From positions 124,001 through 188,000 of the forward strand of contig NZ_MTPX02000042.1 in NCBI RefSeq assembly GCF_002154335.2: DNA of 64,000 bases, read 5' to 3'. The notes beneath the pieces are model-generated. The model saw only the letters and a program-made list of their open reading frames with translations, searched no databases and was not told the DNA's origin. Below, in pieces: positions 17,841 through 26,392 of this stretch; position 1 is the first letter of the stretch; the number at the start of each line of letters is the position of its first letter. Position numbers and translations under genes: made by a program. The stretch comes from Actinomyces ruminis (GTDB lineage: Bacteria > Actinomycetota > Actinomycetes > Actinomycetales > Actinomycetaceae).

Positions 17841-18439
17841 ATTGTTCCTTTGTGATAGCTCATGGCGTCCGGGCACATTCTCTACACCTCCCAGGTCTTA
17901 GTAGCGGGCACGAGCGATCTGGTTCGCGGGAGGGGCGTCTCTGGGCGGCGGGTCGAGCAGCTAGTCGTCGGCGCTTGGCCACAATATGGGGGAACGCCCT
18001 CGAGTCATCAAAAGACGGGGGCAGAGCCTGTGTCCACAACGGCTTGCTGGGCCCCGGACCATCCGGAACCACCATCAAGGTAACGGGTGACGTCCTCGAT
18101 GGCTAGGGGCTCGGTGATATGGTTGGCGGGTTCCGGGGATGGTTGCGGCACTCGCTTGTCATATCGATGGTGGCGGCACGACGTCTGGGGGCGATGGCGC
18201 GTTGGGATCCGTCCGCTGACGGACGTTGACGTGCAGTCTCGTGGTCCATACGCCAGCTCGCAGCGTCAGCGGGAAGATGTAGCAGACGACATACACGTAT
18301 GCACCTAAGAGTTCGCCTCAGTAGGTGTGGTGTGGGAGCAGGGTGTTGGTGCGAGGTCCCGGTAGGAAGGAGGTGTTCAACGCTCGTTCCTACACATGGG
18401 GGTCCTCGTGCCCGCACTGCCATCTTCGCTCATAGCTCC
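17841..18439. other. 600-bp region without a convincing gene
   Basis: Frames here lack ribosome sites and recognisable domains. It contains the upstream region of the ECF sigma operon (near 17840-17900) and otherwise unassigned sequence before a transposase remnant. Confidence 0.5.
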
Positions 18440-18709
18440 GTGACCCGTTGTGGGTCCAGTTCAGCGTCCTGCTGTCCGAGCATGTCGACAACCATCCGCT
18501 GGGCTGTCACCGGCCCTGCATCCCGGATCGGATTGTGTCCGGGCAAGCTTATTCAGGTCCTGGTGCTGGGAGTCGCCTACAAGAAGATCACCGACTCCAC
18601 CTGCTCGGCGGCCACCATCCGGCGCCGACGCGACGAGTGGATCACGGCCGGCATCCACCGCGCCTGGACCACCCACCGCCCGGACCAACGACCCACACGC
18701 AAACCATGA
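18440..18709 (+). pseudogene. IS5-family transposase, N-terminal remnant
   Basis: Plus-strand fragments LSEHVDNHPLGCHRP, IPDRIV, LIQVLVLGVAYKKI and TCSAATIRRRRDEWI correspond to the start of IS5-type transposases (DRIVFEKLLQVL, ADTTCSATTIRRRRDEW), split over two frames. The catalytic part is absent. Confidence 0.6.
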
Positions 18710-18877
18710 CCTACCGGCGCGACCTCTTGGCTGAAACCAGTCTTGCGAGTGTGGTCCCTTTGGATAGGTTGCGGAGGACAGTCTGTGACGGCGGTCCTGC
18801 TGGACGGGCAGCGGCTCAGGATGGCGTTGCGGTCGCCGTCGGTATCCCGTCTGTCGGGGCCGGCCCCGGGTCTGTTC

Positions 18878-18883
18878 TAGACT
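18878..18883 (+). promoter_or_regulatory. Probable -10 element of prfB
   Basis: TAGACT is placed so that transcription would start at or next to the GTG start codon (18891). No Shine-Dalgarno sequence precedes that codon, so a leaderless transcript, common in actinobacteria, is likely. A -35 box is not obvious. Confidence 0.45.
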
Positions 18884-18890
18884 CGGGCCC

Positions 18891-20011
18891 GTGGCCATAG
18901 ACTTCCCCGCCGAGATCGAGCAGCTCCGACACACCTACGCTTCCGTCGTCGCCGTGACGGACCCGGAGGCGCTGCGCGGGCGCATCGCCGAGCTGTCCGA
19001 GCAGGCGGCCGCCCCCGACCTGTGGGACGACGCCGACGCCGCCCAGGCCGTCACCTCCGCCCTGGCGCACGCGCAGGCCGACCTCAAGCGTGTGGAAGCA
19101 CTCGGGGGGCGCATCGACGACCTGGAGACCATGGTTGAGATGGCGGGGGAGGAGTCCGGCGCGGACGCCGAAGAACTGCTCGCCGAGGCCGAGCGCGACC
19201 TGGCGGGCGTGCGCAAGGACCTGTCCGACCTGGAGATCCGCACCCTGCTGTCCGGCGAGTACGACCAGCGCGACGCCGTGGTCACCATCCGCTCCGGCGC
19301 GGGCGGCGTGGACGCCGCCGACTTCGCCGAGATGCTGCTGCGCATGTACACCCGCTGGGCGGAGCGCCACGAGTACCCGATCAAGATCCTGAACACCTCC
19401 TACGCCGAGGAGGCCGGGCTGAAGTCCGTCACCTTCGAGGTGCACGCCCCCTACGCCTACGGCACGCTCAGCGTGGAGGGCGGCACCCACCGGCTGGTGC
19501 GCATCAGCCCTTCGACAACCAGGGCCGCCGCCAGACCTCCTTCGCGGCCGTCGAGGTCATCCCGCTGATCGAGTCCACCGACCACATCGACATTCCCGAG
19601 ACGGACATCCGCGTCGACGTGTTCCGCTCCTCCGGCCCCGGCGGCCAGAGCGTCAACACCACCGACTCGGCCGTGCGCATCACCCACCTGCCCACCGGAC
19701 TGGTGGTGTCCATGCAGGACGAGAAGTCGCAGATTCAGAACCGTGCCGCCGCCATGCGCGTGCTCCAGTCCCGCCTGCTGCTGCTCAAACAGCAGGAGGA
19801 GGACGCCAAGAAGAAGGAGTTGGCGGGCGACGTCAAGGCCTCCTGGGGCGACCAGATGCGCTCCTACGTTCTCAACCCCTACCAGATGGTCAAGGATCTG
19901 CGCACCGGCTACGAGGTCGGCAACCCCGACTCCGTGTTCGACGGCGACATCGACGGCTTCATCGACGCCGGCATCCGCTGGCGCAAGCAGCAGGAGCAGG
20001 CCGGCGACTGA
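18891..20011 (+). CDS. prfB: Peptide chain release factor 2 (frame broken in the SPF motif)
   Basis: RF2 recognises UGA and UAA in the ribosomal A site and triggers peptide release. The N-terminal helices, the region with [19 protein letters not shown], and the catalytic GGQ loop ([18 protein letters not shown]) are all present, giving 373 residues over two frames. The break is at 19506-19514: the sequence reads AGC CCT TCG where AGC CCC TTC would encode the start of the SPF stop-codon recognition tripeptide. One C is missing from a run. This is not the programmed prfB frameshift, which lies near codon 25 and goes +1. Since prfB is essential in bacteria with UGA stops, a sequence error is by far the likeliest cause. 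Confidence 0.93.
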
Positions 20012-20074
20012 GCTGTAGGACCGGAGCGCCATCTCCTGCTGAGCTATTTCGCGGGGCTTGTGCTCCCCGTCTAG

Positions 20075-21363
20075 CTAGGACGAGACAACGCGGACTTCGC
20101 AGGCGTCGATCGCGTCGGCCAGCATGGCCTCGACCGCACGCTCGTCATCGCCGCACGCTAAGACCGCGGCCGGACGCGCGCGCAGTCCGTTGACGGCGTG
20201 GACCGTTGCTCCGGGGCGGCAATCCCAGTAGATGCCGACCCCGACCGGGACCTCCCGGTTGAGGCCGGTGCCGACGACGGTACCGGCGGCGGTCTCGACG
20301 AAGCGCACACCCGCGTGGCGAGTGTTGCTCGAGGGTGGTGCGAGCGCTCCCCGCGCAGGGAGTCGATCAACTCGCCGTAAAAGTCCAGCCCCGGGCACAC
20401 CGCAGACACCAGGTCGGGTGCGATGAAGTCTCCACCCTGTCGGACGTGGAACTCGCCCCACACCACCTCTTGCTCAGGTGTAACCCAGAACTCGGCGTGC
20501 AGGTGTCCGCACCGGATCCCCAGTGCGTCGATGCACGTTTGGAGCTGCTCCTGCAAGTGGCATGACGGCGGGATGCTGTCCGGCCCGGCCGGCTGGAGGT
20601 GGCCGGTCTCGACGAAGCGCTCGTTGGTTGTCTTGGCGGTCGTGGTGTAGACACGGACCCGCCCGTCGACGGTGAGGCCCTCAACGGAGAACTCCTTCCC
20701 CGTCACGAACTCCTCCAGACAGTAACCCCCTGCAATGACATCAGGACCGAGAGCGGGCAGTTCGTCCAGCGACGCAATGTGGTGGACGCCTACGCTGCCC
20801 ATCCCGGTCGCCGGCTTGACGATCCAGCCGCCGGGGGCGGGATGCGGTGCCTCGACTCTCGCGCCGGTCGCCTCGCCGAACCGCGCCGTCCCGTCTGCCG
20901 CGGCCCCCAAGATCCGCAGGCTCTGCGGCTGACGCACGCCGGCCTGACGCAGAGCCTCGCGGCAGGCAGGCTTGTCCTGGATCAGCCTGATGCAGGCCTC
21001 GTCGTTGGCCATCGTCCCCAGCGCGCGGGCAAGCTGACTGTTGTGCAGTTGATAGTTCTCTCGGAGCGCGGTGGACAGCACCACCTGGCCCGGGCAGCGC
21101 GCTCGGATCTCCTGCACCACCGCAGCGATCTGCTCCGCGTCCAACTCGCTCGAGTAGGTACCGGGCACCGTAACCAAACAATCCACCGGGATGGGCGGAA
21201 CCCTGTGCTGCAAAGGCTCGTGGAAATCCACACCGCAAATGCGCAGCCTCCGCTCCCGGCAAGACTCCAGAAAGCCTTGAAACCAGTGCGCTGAGGCGTG
21301 CGAGCCGGAGGTGGTGGCGCCCACAAGCACCGCCCAGGCGGATGAATTGTCAAGCCAGGACAC
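20075..21363 (-). CDS. ATP-grasp ligase (frame broken near 20311)
   Basis: Reconstructed as 429 residues: an N-terminal nucleotide-binding-like region (WAVLVGATTSGSHASAHWF), ATP-grasp motifs (GGWIVKPATGMGSVGVHHI, YCLEEFVTGKEFSVEGLTVDG, HAEFWVTPEQEVVWGEFHVRQGGD) and a C-terminal domain continuing in the next frame to stop 20075. A C run at 20310-20312 is the probable site of a missing base. Such enzymes join a carboxylate to an amine via an acylphosphate; the substrate is not clear. GTG 21363 has GAGAGG upstream. It is not obviously linked to its neighbours. Confidence 0.78.
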
Positions 21364-21603
21364 TAATCATTCCTCTCTTCCAAAACCGGCGTGCGCGTAA
21401 TGGCCGTCGGTCACCTCGATGAGCTTATAGGTTGTGCTGGTGGCGTCGCGTCGGCGCACAACCTCGGTCGCGAGGGGCGATCGCGTCGTCGCTTGCGCTG
21501 GCAGACGTGACCGGGTCCTGCGACTCGGCGGCGTTCGGGCCCCGGGCCTCCGAGTAACCCAGCACGATCACCCTGCCGACTGGTGTCGGATCTGGCAGCC
21601 CGG

Positions 21604-21858
21604 TCAGCGGTACACGTCGTGGCGGTGCCCGAGCGTGACCACAACGACGACGAGTCGGCCGTCGTCGATCGTGTAGATGATGTGGTAGTCGCCCACGCGT
21701 ACCCGCCAGGCGGGGCGGCCCTTGAGGGGGCGGCATCCGGGGGGACGCGGGTCGGTGGCGAGCAAGGCGATCGCTCCCTGGATTCGACGCTGATCCGGCT
21801 TGTCGATGCGTCGTAGGGCTTTTAGTGCCGCGGGGCGCACCTCGATCTCGTAGCGCAT
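21604..21858 (-). CDS. RelE/ParE-family toxin
   Basis: An 84-residue protein with the RelE fold pattern: MRYEIEVRPAALKALRRIDKPDQRRI, then PLKGRPAWRVRVGDYHIIYTIDDGRLVVVVV and a terminal LGHRHDVYR. These toxins usually cut mRNA on the ribosome. It lies just downstream of, and overlaps, its antitoxin gene. 21372-21603 holds nothing recognisable. Confidence 0.85.
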   Translation of the reverse strand: MRYEIEVRPAALKALRRIDKPDQRRIQGAIALLATDPRPPGCRPLKGRPAWRVRVGDYHIIYTIDDGRLVVVVVTLGHRHDVYR

Positions 21859-22121
21859 GGGTGTCCGCTTGCTCCGATGAGCCCGAGGTCGGCCTTGACC
21901 TCATCCCAGGGGATGTTGGGGCCCTCCTCGCTCATCGCCGCGTCGTATGCGGCGATGTCCTCCTGGTCCTCCAGCGCCGCGAGCATGCGCTCATAGGCCG
22001 CTGGACTGATGAGAACGGCGGCGGTCCGGCCCCGCTTGGTCAGGAAGACGGCGTCCTCGTGCGCCTTGTCCACTAGAGCGGGGAGCTCGGCACGGGCGCG
22101 GGACATGGTTACGGTGGTCAC
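21822..22121 (-). CDS. Phd/YefM-family antitoxin
   Basis: The 99-residue frame begins TTVTMSRARAELPALVDKAHEDAVFLTKRGRTAAVLISPAAYE, the typical Phd/YefM DNA-binding N-terminus. The C-terminal part that would neutralise the toxin follows. It overlaps the toxin gene by 37 bases, and the last residues (CATRSRCAPRH) look unlike a conserved tail, so the real end may be earlier or shifted. The pair should autoregulate. Confidence 0.8.
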   Translation of the reverse strand: MTTVTMSRARAELPALVDKAHEDAVFLTKRGRTAAVLISPAAYERMLAALEDQEDIAAYDAAMSEEGPNIPWDEVKADLGLIGASGHPCATRSRCAPRH

Positions 22122-22209
22122 GACTGAAATGTACGTTTCGGTAAGTGAGTTGTACAGAGTTCAGCTCGGTTGCCCACGCCTGCCGACCTCTGCCCGGTGA
22201 GACAGGAGT

Positions 22210-22533
22210 TCAGGCGTATGAGGCGGTAATCCGCCGGGAGGCGGCATCGACGGTGAGCGTGCTCCGTGGGGGAGGATCCACTGGGGTCGAGTATGGCCGA
22301 AGGGGACTCCTGCGCATACCGGTGCCGCCGTGTTGTAGTGCCGGATGACCTCAAGCGCACTCTGGGTCTGCTCCTGCCGGTATTGCGCACGCGCCTGGGC
22401 GTCACGCGAGACCTGGAAGCTGGTTGCGGGCGGCCGGGCCAGCATTACTGCGGCCGCGGCCGCGAGTACCCCGCGTTCTCCCAGAGAGCGCAGCATGCCA
22501 GCCACCAGTTCCCGGCCGGGAAGCAACTCGGAG
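22210..22533 (-). pseudogene. 3' part of a disrupted LD-carboxypeptidase (MccF family) gene
   Basis: From the prophage junction the minus strand reads SELLPGRELVAGMLRSLGERGVL, later SALEVIRHYN and GVPFGHTRPQWILPHG, the end of an MccF/LD-carboxypeptidase (family GxxFGHTxPQ motif with the catalytic His). A missing base near 22262 hides the natural ending (LTVDAASRRITASYA, stop 22210). The 5' part is 37 kb away at 59679-60407; joined over the shared 7-bp core, the two give 348 residues, the family length. Confidence 0.85.
22527..22533. other. Left attachment-site core
   Basis: CTCGGAG joins the 3' part of the carboxypeptidase gene to the phage tRNA-like segment. The same seven bases form the right junction at 59679-59685. 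Joining the chromosomal flanks across one copy restores the gene (ENSELLPGRE). Confidence 0.8.
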
Positions 22534-22562
22534 GGTTGTGGGTTCGAGTCCCACCGGAGGTA
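22534..22562 (+). other. tRNA 3' half carried by the phage attachment site
   Basis: Just inside the left junction the plus strand reads as a variable loop, a T-arm (GTGGG TTCGAGT CCCAC) and an acceptor 3' strand (CGGAGGT, discriminator A). There is no 5' half upstream, where the carboxypeptidase gene lies. Phages that integrate in tRNA genes carry exactly such a 3' half to restore the gene. With the core, the identity segment would start in the 3' side of the anticodon stem (CTCGG). Confidence 0.75.
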
Positions 22563-22569
22563 CAAATTC

Positions 22570-22600
22570 GCCCGGAACCGCAACGAAAGCGGTTCCGGGC
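22570..22600. terminator. Perfect 12-bp hairpin after the tRNA 3' half
   Basis: GCCCGGAACCGC and its exact inverse flank the loop AACGAAA. It would end transcription of a tRNA restored by the phage, or of the integrase arriving from the other side. No T-run follows. Confidence 0.6.
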
Positions 22601-22621
22601 GATTCGTCTATTCTGTCTACT

Positions 22622-22639
22622 CCCATCGAAAACCCATCG
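22622..22639. repeat. Possible integrase arm site, left end
   Basis: CCCATCGAAAACCCATCG contains two CCCATCG units. The same 18-bp pattern, with one base changed, lies at 59520-59537 near the other prophage end. Confidence 0.5.
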
Positions 22640-22664
22640 GAAACGAACCGGGTTCGACCCGCGT

Positions 22665-23810
22665 CTAGGCCGTGTGAGATCCATCTCCGAACGCCGCGTC
22701 CAGCTGGTCCGAGACGTTCACGGTGGTCGGCGGCGCGACCCGGTAGCGCTCGCGGGTGACGTCGCTGTCGCGGTGTCCGAGGAGGGAAGCGGCGTCCTCG
22801 GCGTCGTCGACGACGGTGGCGACGGTCTTACGGAACACGTGGGTTGCGGTGGCGTACTCGAGGCCGGTGCCTTCGAGGGCACGGGACAAGGACTTGCGCA
22901 GCGCATTGGTGTCGCGGACCGTGCCGCGGGCGGAAGGGAAGACGAGCACGTCGCCGGCATGGGCACGGGCCTGTCGTTCGAGGAGAATCGTCAGGCCGAA
23001 GCGCGGCAGCGGGATGGTACGCACACTGCTTGAGGTCTTGGGGTGGTCCTGGCGGAAGGGGCGCCGGTCTTCGACGCCGAGGGCTACCGTGCCCGTGATC
23101 CGGACGGTGCCTGCGGCAAGGTCGACGTCTTCCCAGCGCAGTGCGAGCACTTCCCCGATGCGGGCACCGGTGGCGAGCTGGATCTCGACGACGTCGGCCA
23201 CGTCGGCCTTGGAGTTGCTTCTGGTCTCGTAGGCGCGTAGGGCGGCGCGCACTCGGCTGATCTCCTCGACGGTGAGGGCGACGACGGGTTTCTTGCGCTC
23301 GCGGGGCTTGATGGTGTCGCGTACGGGGTTGTGGTCTGCGGCGCCGTAGCGGACGGCGAGTCCCATCATTCCGGACAGGATGGTGCGGGCGCGGATGCCG
23401 ACGGAGTAGCCGCGTTGGGTGGCGAGTGTGTCGATGAGGCCTTGGACGCGTTGGGTGGTGATTTCGCGGATGCGGAGGTTGCCCATGGCTGGGCCGACGG
23501 CGTTCTTCCAGGATTCCGCGTATAGGCGTCGGGTGCCGGCTGCCTTGCTTTCGGTGGTGGGCAGCCAGGCGTCGTGCAGGGCGGTGAGGGTGGAGTCTGC
23601 GGTGATGGTGTCGCCGCCGGGTGTCTGCCTGTTGGCGAGCGCGGAGGTCAGTGCGTTGCGTGCAGCGCCCTTGCTGCTTCCGGTTCGGCCGACTAGGCGG
23701 GTGACGCCGTCGGAGTCGCGGTAGCGGGTGCGGGCCTCCCAGCGGCCCGATGGTGTGCGCCTGATGGTGATGCTGCCCCATGTGCCTACGGGCAGGGGCG
23801 GTCTGCTCAT
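22665..23810 (-). CDS. int: Phage integrase, tyrosine recombinase
   Basis: This 381-residue enzyme has an N-terminal arm-binding part (SITIRRTPSGRWEARTRYRDSDG), a SAM-like core-binding domain (TLTALHDAWLPTTESKAAGTRRLYAESW) and a catalytic domain: Arg in ATGARIGEVLALRWEDVD, HVFRKT (HxxR), LLGHRDSDVTRERY with the nucleophilic Tyr. It is next to the left attachment core, as expected. ATG 23810 overlaps the repressor stop (ATGA), so repressor and integrase are expressed together. Confidence 0.93.
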   Translation of the reverse strand: MSRPPLPVGTWGSITIRRTPSGRWEARTRYRDSDGVTRLVGRTGSSKGAARNALTSALANRQTPGGDTITADSTLTALHDAWLPTTESKAAGTRRLYAESWKNAVGPAMGNLRIREITTQRVQGLIDTLATQRGYSVGIRARTILSGMMGLAVRYGAADHNPVRDTIKPRERKKPVVALTVEEISRVRAALRAYETRSNSKADVADVVEIQLATGARIGEVLALRWEDVDLAAGTVRITGTVALGVEDRRPFRQDHPKTSSSVRTIPLPRFGLTILLERQARAHAGDVLVFPSARGTVRDTNALRKSLSRALEGTGLEYATATHVFRKTVATVVDDAEDAASLLGHRDSDVTRERYRVAPPTTVNVSDQLDAAFGDGSHTA

Positions 23811-24142
23811 GGGCGGTTCGCCCGTTCGAGTGCGTCGATCATGGAGACGATGACGGCGCGCTGGTGCGCGGGTAGTGCGGCGAAGCGTAGGGCGATCTCC
23901 TCGGCCTCGGCATCGTCGGTGCCGCGGATGGTCTGACGGATTGCGGCGCGGATGGTCGCTTCGGGGACTTCGAGTGCGATGGCGAGGCCGCGCACGGTCC
24001 TGGGGGCTGGGGACTGGGAGAAGGCGTCTTGCGCGAGCTGTCCGACTCTGGGCTTGGAGATTCCGGCGCGTTCGGCGATCTGCCGGTAGGTGAGGTCGCT
24101 GGCGCGGATGAGCGTGCCGAGTGTGGGTGAGGCCATGCGCAA
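23807..24142 (-). CDS. Phage helix-turn-helix repressor
   Basis: A 111-residue protein with an N-terminal helix-turn-helix (TYRQIAERAGISKPRVGQLAQDAF) followed by RTVRGLAIALEVPEATIRAAI and a helical tail. It is divergent from the small DNA-binding gene at 24324 and overlaps int, the layout of immunity repressors in small actinophages. ATG 24142 or 24136 could be the start. It may bind the CTAGAC repeats just upstream. Confidence 0.75.
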   Translation of the reverse strand: MRMASPTLGTLIRASDLTYRQIAERAGISKPRVGQLAQDAFSQSPAPRTVRGLAIALEVPEATIRAAIRQTIRGTDDAEAEEIALRFAALPAHQRAVIVSMIDALERANRP

Positions 24143-24158
24143 GACGGTAGCGCATGGC

Positions 24159-24305
24159 GTCTAGTGTCGTCCAGCGTTCGCGAGCGAGCGTGAGCGAGCT
24201 AGTGCGTCGATAGACGCAACAACCGGATAGCGATAGCGCGCGTAGCGCTAGACGAAAGGATCGGCGATGGTCTACTGTGCAGCGCAAGCGCTAGACGCAC
24301 TAGAC
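24159..24305. promoter_or_regulatory. Divergent control region with repeated CTAGAC/GTCTAG sites
   Basis: Between the repressor and the next rightward gene, CTAGAC or its inverse occurs at 24159-24164, 24248-24253, 24291-24296 and 24300-24305. A palindrome, GCGTC GATA GACGC, is at 24204-24217. Clustered copies of a motif rare in GC-rich DNA, placed between divergent genes, suggest operators. A second cluster is at the right prophage end. Confidence 0.55.
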
Positions 24306-24323
24306 GACAGACAGGAGAACATC

Positions 24324-24527
24324 ATGCCCGTTGCCACCCAGCCCTTCCCCACCGACCTCGCCCGGTCGGAGTGCATCACCCTGAAGGAGGCCGCCGAGCT
24401 GCTCGGTGTCGCCTCTGTGAACCCCGTGCTCCGCTTGGCCGAGCGGGGCCAGCTGACGATCTACTCCCCCGTCCTGGGCACCGCCCGCCTGGTACGCCGC
24501 GCCGACGTCGAGCGCCTGACTGCATAG
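24324..24527 (+). CDS. Excisionase/MerR-like DNA-binding protein
   Basis: This 67-residue protein has a winged-helix pattern, ITLKEAAELLGVASVNPVLRLAERGQLTIY, ending TARLVRRADVERL, as in excisionases and small phage activators. AGGAG precedes ATG 24324. As first rightward gene opposite the repressor it could be Xis or a Cro-like switch protein. 24528-24710 shows no gene. Confidence 0.7.
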   Translation: MPVATQPFPTDLARSECITLKEAAELLGVASVNPVLRLAERGQLTIYSPVLGTARLVRRADVERLTA

Positions 24528-24710
24528 TTCAAGATGACGGCAGACGATGCGGGACGCCGTTAGTATGCGATCACTCGACCGTGAACACTCACGGAGTCCG
24601 CACGTCCCCCCCGAGGTCTCCTTATGGCCCCCTCGCCGCCATCTCAGTCTCCCGTAGAGGAACAGCCTGTTCTCGACGATGATGTCGGTGGAGTCTGGGA
24701 GGATCGGAGC

Positions 24711-25631
24711 ATGGTCAAGAAGACGTACAAGGAAGAGGTCGTCTTCGCTTTCCATGGGGAAGCCGTTGACGACGGCACGATGACGGCCGGTGACTACGGG
24801 CGCGCACTCATGGGGTACTCCCAGATGGTCCAGGCGGTTGTTCGGGAGGCCGCTCCGAAGGCTGAGAACATCGACCTGCGAGTGACCGCTACCGAACAGG
24901 GCTCGTTTGCTACCGAGCTGATTTTGACGATGGACCTCACCTGGGTTGAGGCTGTGAAGCAGTGGTTTCTAAGTGAGGATGTCGCCGCGCTAGGTGCCGC
25001 GGTAGGCGTTACCGGGGTAACCTTCGGCTCTCTGATTAAGATGCCTATTGCTGTGTTGAAGAAGCTGCGGGGACGCAAGATCGTCGAACGCAAAGATGTC
25101 GGCAAGGGCATGCAGACTGCAACACTGGATGATGGTCAGCAACTCACAGAACCGACCATCGTTTTGAATGTCTCGTCCTCGAATGTCTTCGTCAACGGCG
25201 CGCGTGACTTCACGCGTCCAACTACTCGGCCAGGAGTTACCTCAGTGACGGTAGGGGCCGATGACCCGGAGGAGATTACTGCGGCGGACCGCGCCTTCTT
25301 CGAGCCTCTTCCGGAGTTTGAAGGCGAGACTGTTGAGGTGAAGCAGATGCGCTTAAAGGTGCTCAGGTTATCGTTCGATGATGGGCCATGGCGCTTCGAA
25401 ACCACCGATTCCGTCAGCGGGCTTCCTACAGAGTTCACCGCAATGGTCGAAGATGATGACTTCCTCAGCGACGTGGCATCACATGCCACCTCCTTCCAGG
25501 CCGATGACGAGATTGACGCGGTCGTAGAGATCGTCTATCCGCCCAAGCATCAAAGAGCGCGCCGCCGATACTGGATTCTGCAAGTACTTGATGTGCATCA
25601 TCCACACGAGCAACCGGCGCTCTTCGACTAA
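24711..25631 (+). CDS. Unrecognised accessory protein of the prophage
   Basis: A 306-residue protein with a soluble N-terminal part (VVFAFHGEAVDDGTMTAGDYGRALMGYSQMVQAVV), one hydrophobic stretch (VAALGAAVGVTGVTFGSL) before a basic patch (LKKLRGRK), and a C-terminal beta-rich part ending RRRYWILQVLDVHHP. No catalytic motif is visible. It stands alone between the lysogeny switch and the second repressor, on the plus strand, a usual place for lysogenic-conversion or phage-exclusion genes. That role is inference. 25632-25848 has no gene. Confidence 0.6.
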   Translation: MVKKTYKEEVVFAFHGEAVDDGTMTAGDYGRALMGYSQMVQAVVREAAPKAENIDLRVTATEQGSFATELILTMDLTWVEAVKQWFLSEDVAALGAAVGVTGVTFGSLIKMPIAVLKKLRGRKIVERKDVGKGMQTATLDDGQQLTEPTIVLNVSSSNVFVNGARDFTRPTTRPGVTSVTVGADDPEEITAADRAFFEPLPEFEGETVEVKQMRLKVLRLSFDDGPWRFETTDSVSGLPTEFTAMVEDDDFLSDVASHATSFQADDEIDAVVEIVYPPKHQRARRRYWILQVLDVHHPHEQPALFD

Positions 25632-25848
25632 CGAGCCAGCGGCAACAGATCGTCGTCTCGGCTGTCAAGCGTCCTCCGGGCTTGCTCTCTCTTGTAGCGG
25701 TTAGCCCAGAGGACGCGGTATTTAGTCGCCCCAGTCGAAGTCCGGCCTGGCTGGTGCCGCAGGTGTCTTGTCTATGTCGGCTTGGGTGGTGGCGGGGCCA
25801 AGCCTGGCGTACCCCTCACCGGTATCTGAGGCGGCTTGTATCGATCGG

Positions 25849-26345
25849 CTAGTAGACAAGGAAGTCGTCGATCACCGGCGCGTCGTTGGTGCCGGAGACG
25901 TAGCACTCCATGTTGCCGTCAGCCTCGGCGTTGTACTCGTTGGTAACGGTCACCTCGTACTTGAGATACCAGGAGCCGTCCTCTCGCTGCTCCTCGGCAA
26001 GCTTGCGAGAATCGAGTGCAGTTTGAATCCGTAGGGGTAGACCTGCTCGCCGTACATCTCGCAAGCGGTCATCGCGTAGACAGCGTCTAGAGCGTCGGAG
26101 TCTTCGGTCTCGGTTGGCTCCGGCTCAGGCTCGGTGGTCTCGGGAGCAGCCTCGGTCGTGACGTCTTCCGCCGCTGTCGTGGTCGTGACGGCGGCAGGGG
26201 TGCTGAGCTCGGTCGCGGCCTTGTCTTCGCCGTCGTCCATCAAGGAGCCGATGATCCCGAGCACAAGGATCACCGGGATAGCGATGACCCAGAATCGCTT
26301 GTTCTTCCAGAACGGGACGCGGGCAGGCGGGGTGGTGTCGCTCAT
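25849..26345 (-). CDS. Membrane-anchored exported protein (frame broken near 26023)
   Basis: Reconstructed as 165 residues: a short cytoplasmic N-terminus, one membrane segment (FWVIAIPVILVLGIIGSLM), a Thr/Glu/Pro-rich linker (TTTTAAEDVTTEAAPETTEPEPEP) and a C-terminal domain (ALDSRKLAEEQREDGSWYLKYEVTVTNEYNAEA). The domain lies in a second frame; an A run in GGATTCAAACT, one base short, explains the break. It resembles DUF4352-like surface proteins of prophages. Expressed with the ImmA/repressor genes on the same strand, it may be a superinfection or surface-modifying factor. Confidence 0.6.
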
Positions 26346-26392
26346 GGGGAGAGGTTCTTTCCGTGGGGAGTAGGTCGAACCGACGCTCGTTG

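Noticed and set aside
18891-18990. E. coli-type programmed frameshift early in prfB
   Set aside because: The first 200 codons are in one frame with no CUU-UGA type site; the only break is near codon 206 and requires an added base.
22480-22562. A complete tRNA gene at the left prophage end
   Set aside because: No 5' acceptor strand, D-arm or anticodon loop with U33 is found upstream; that DNA encodes the carboxypeptidase fragment. Only the 3' half is present.
22445-22626. Minus-strand frames with the peptide PVGLEPTTLRV near the left prophage end
   Set aside because: This peptide arises from translating the tRNA 3' half in reverse; the underlying DNA is the attachment region and the end of the carboxypeptidase gene, not a new protein.
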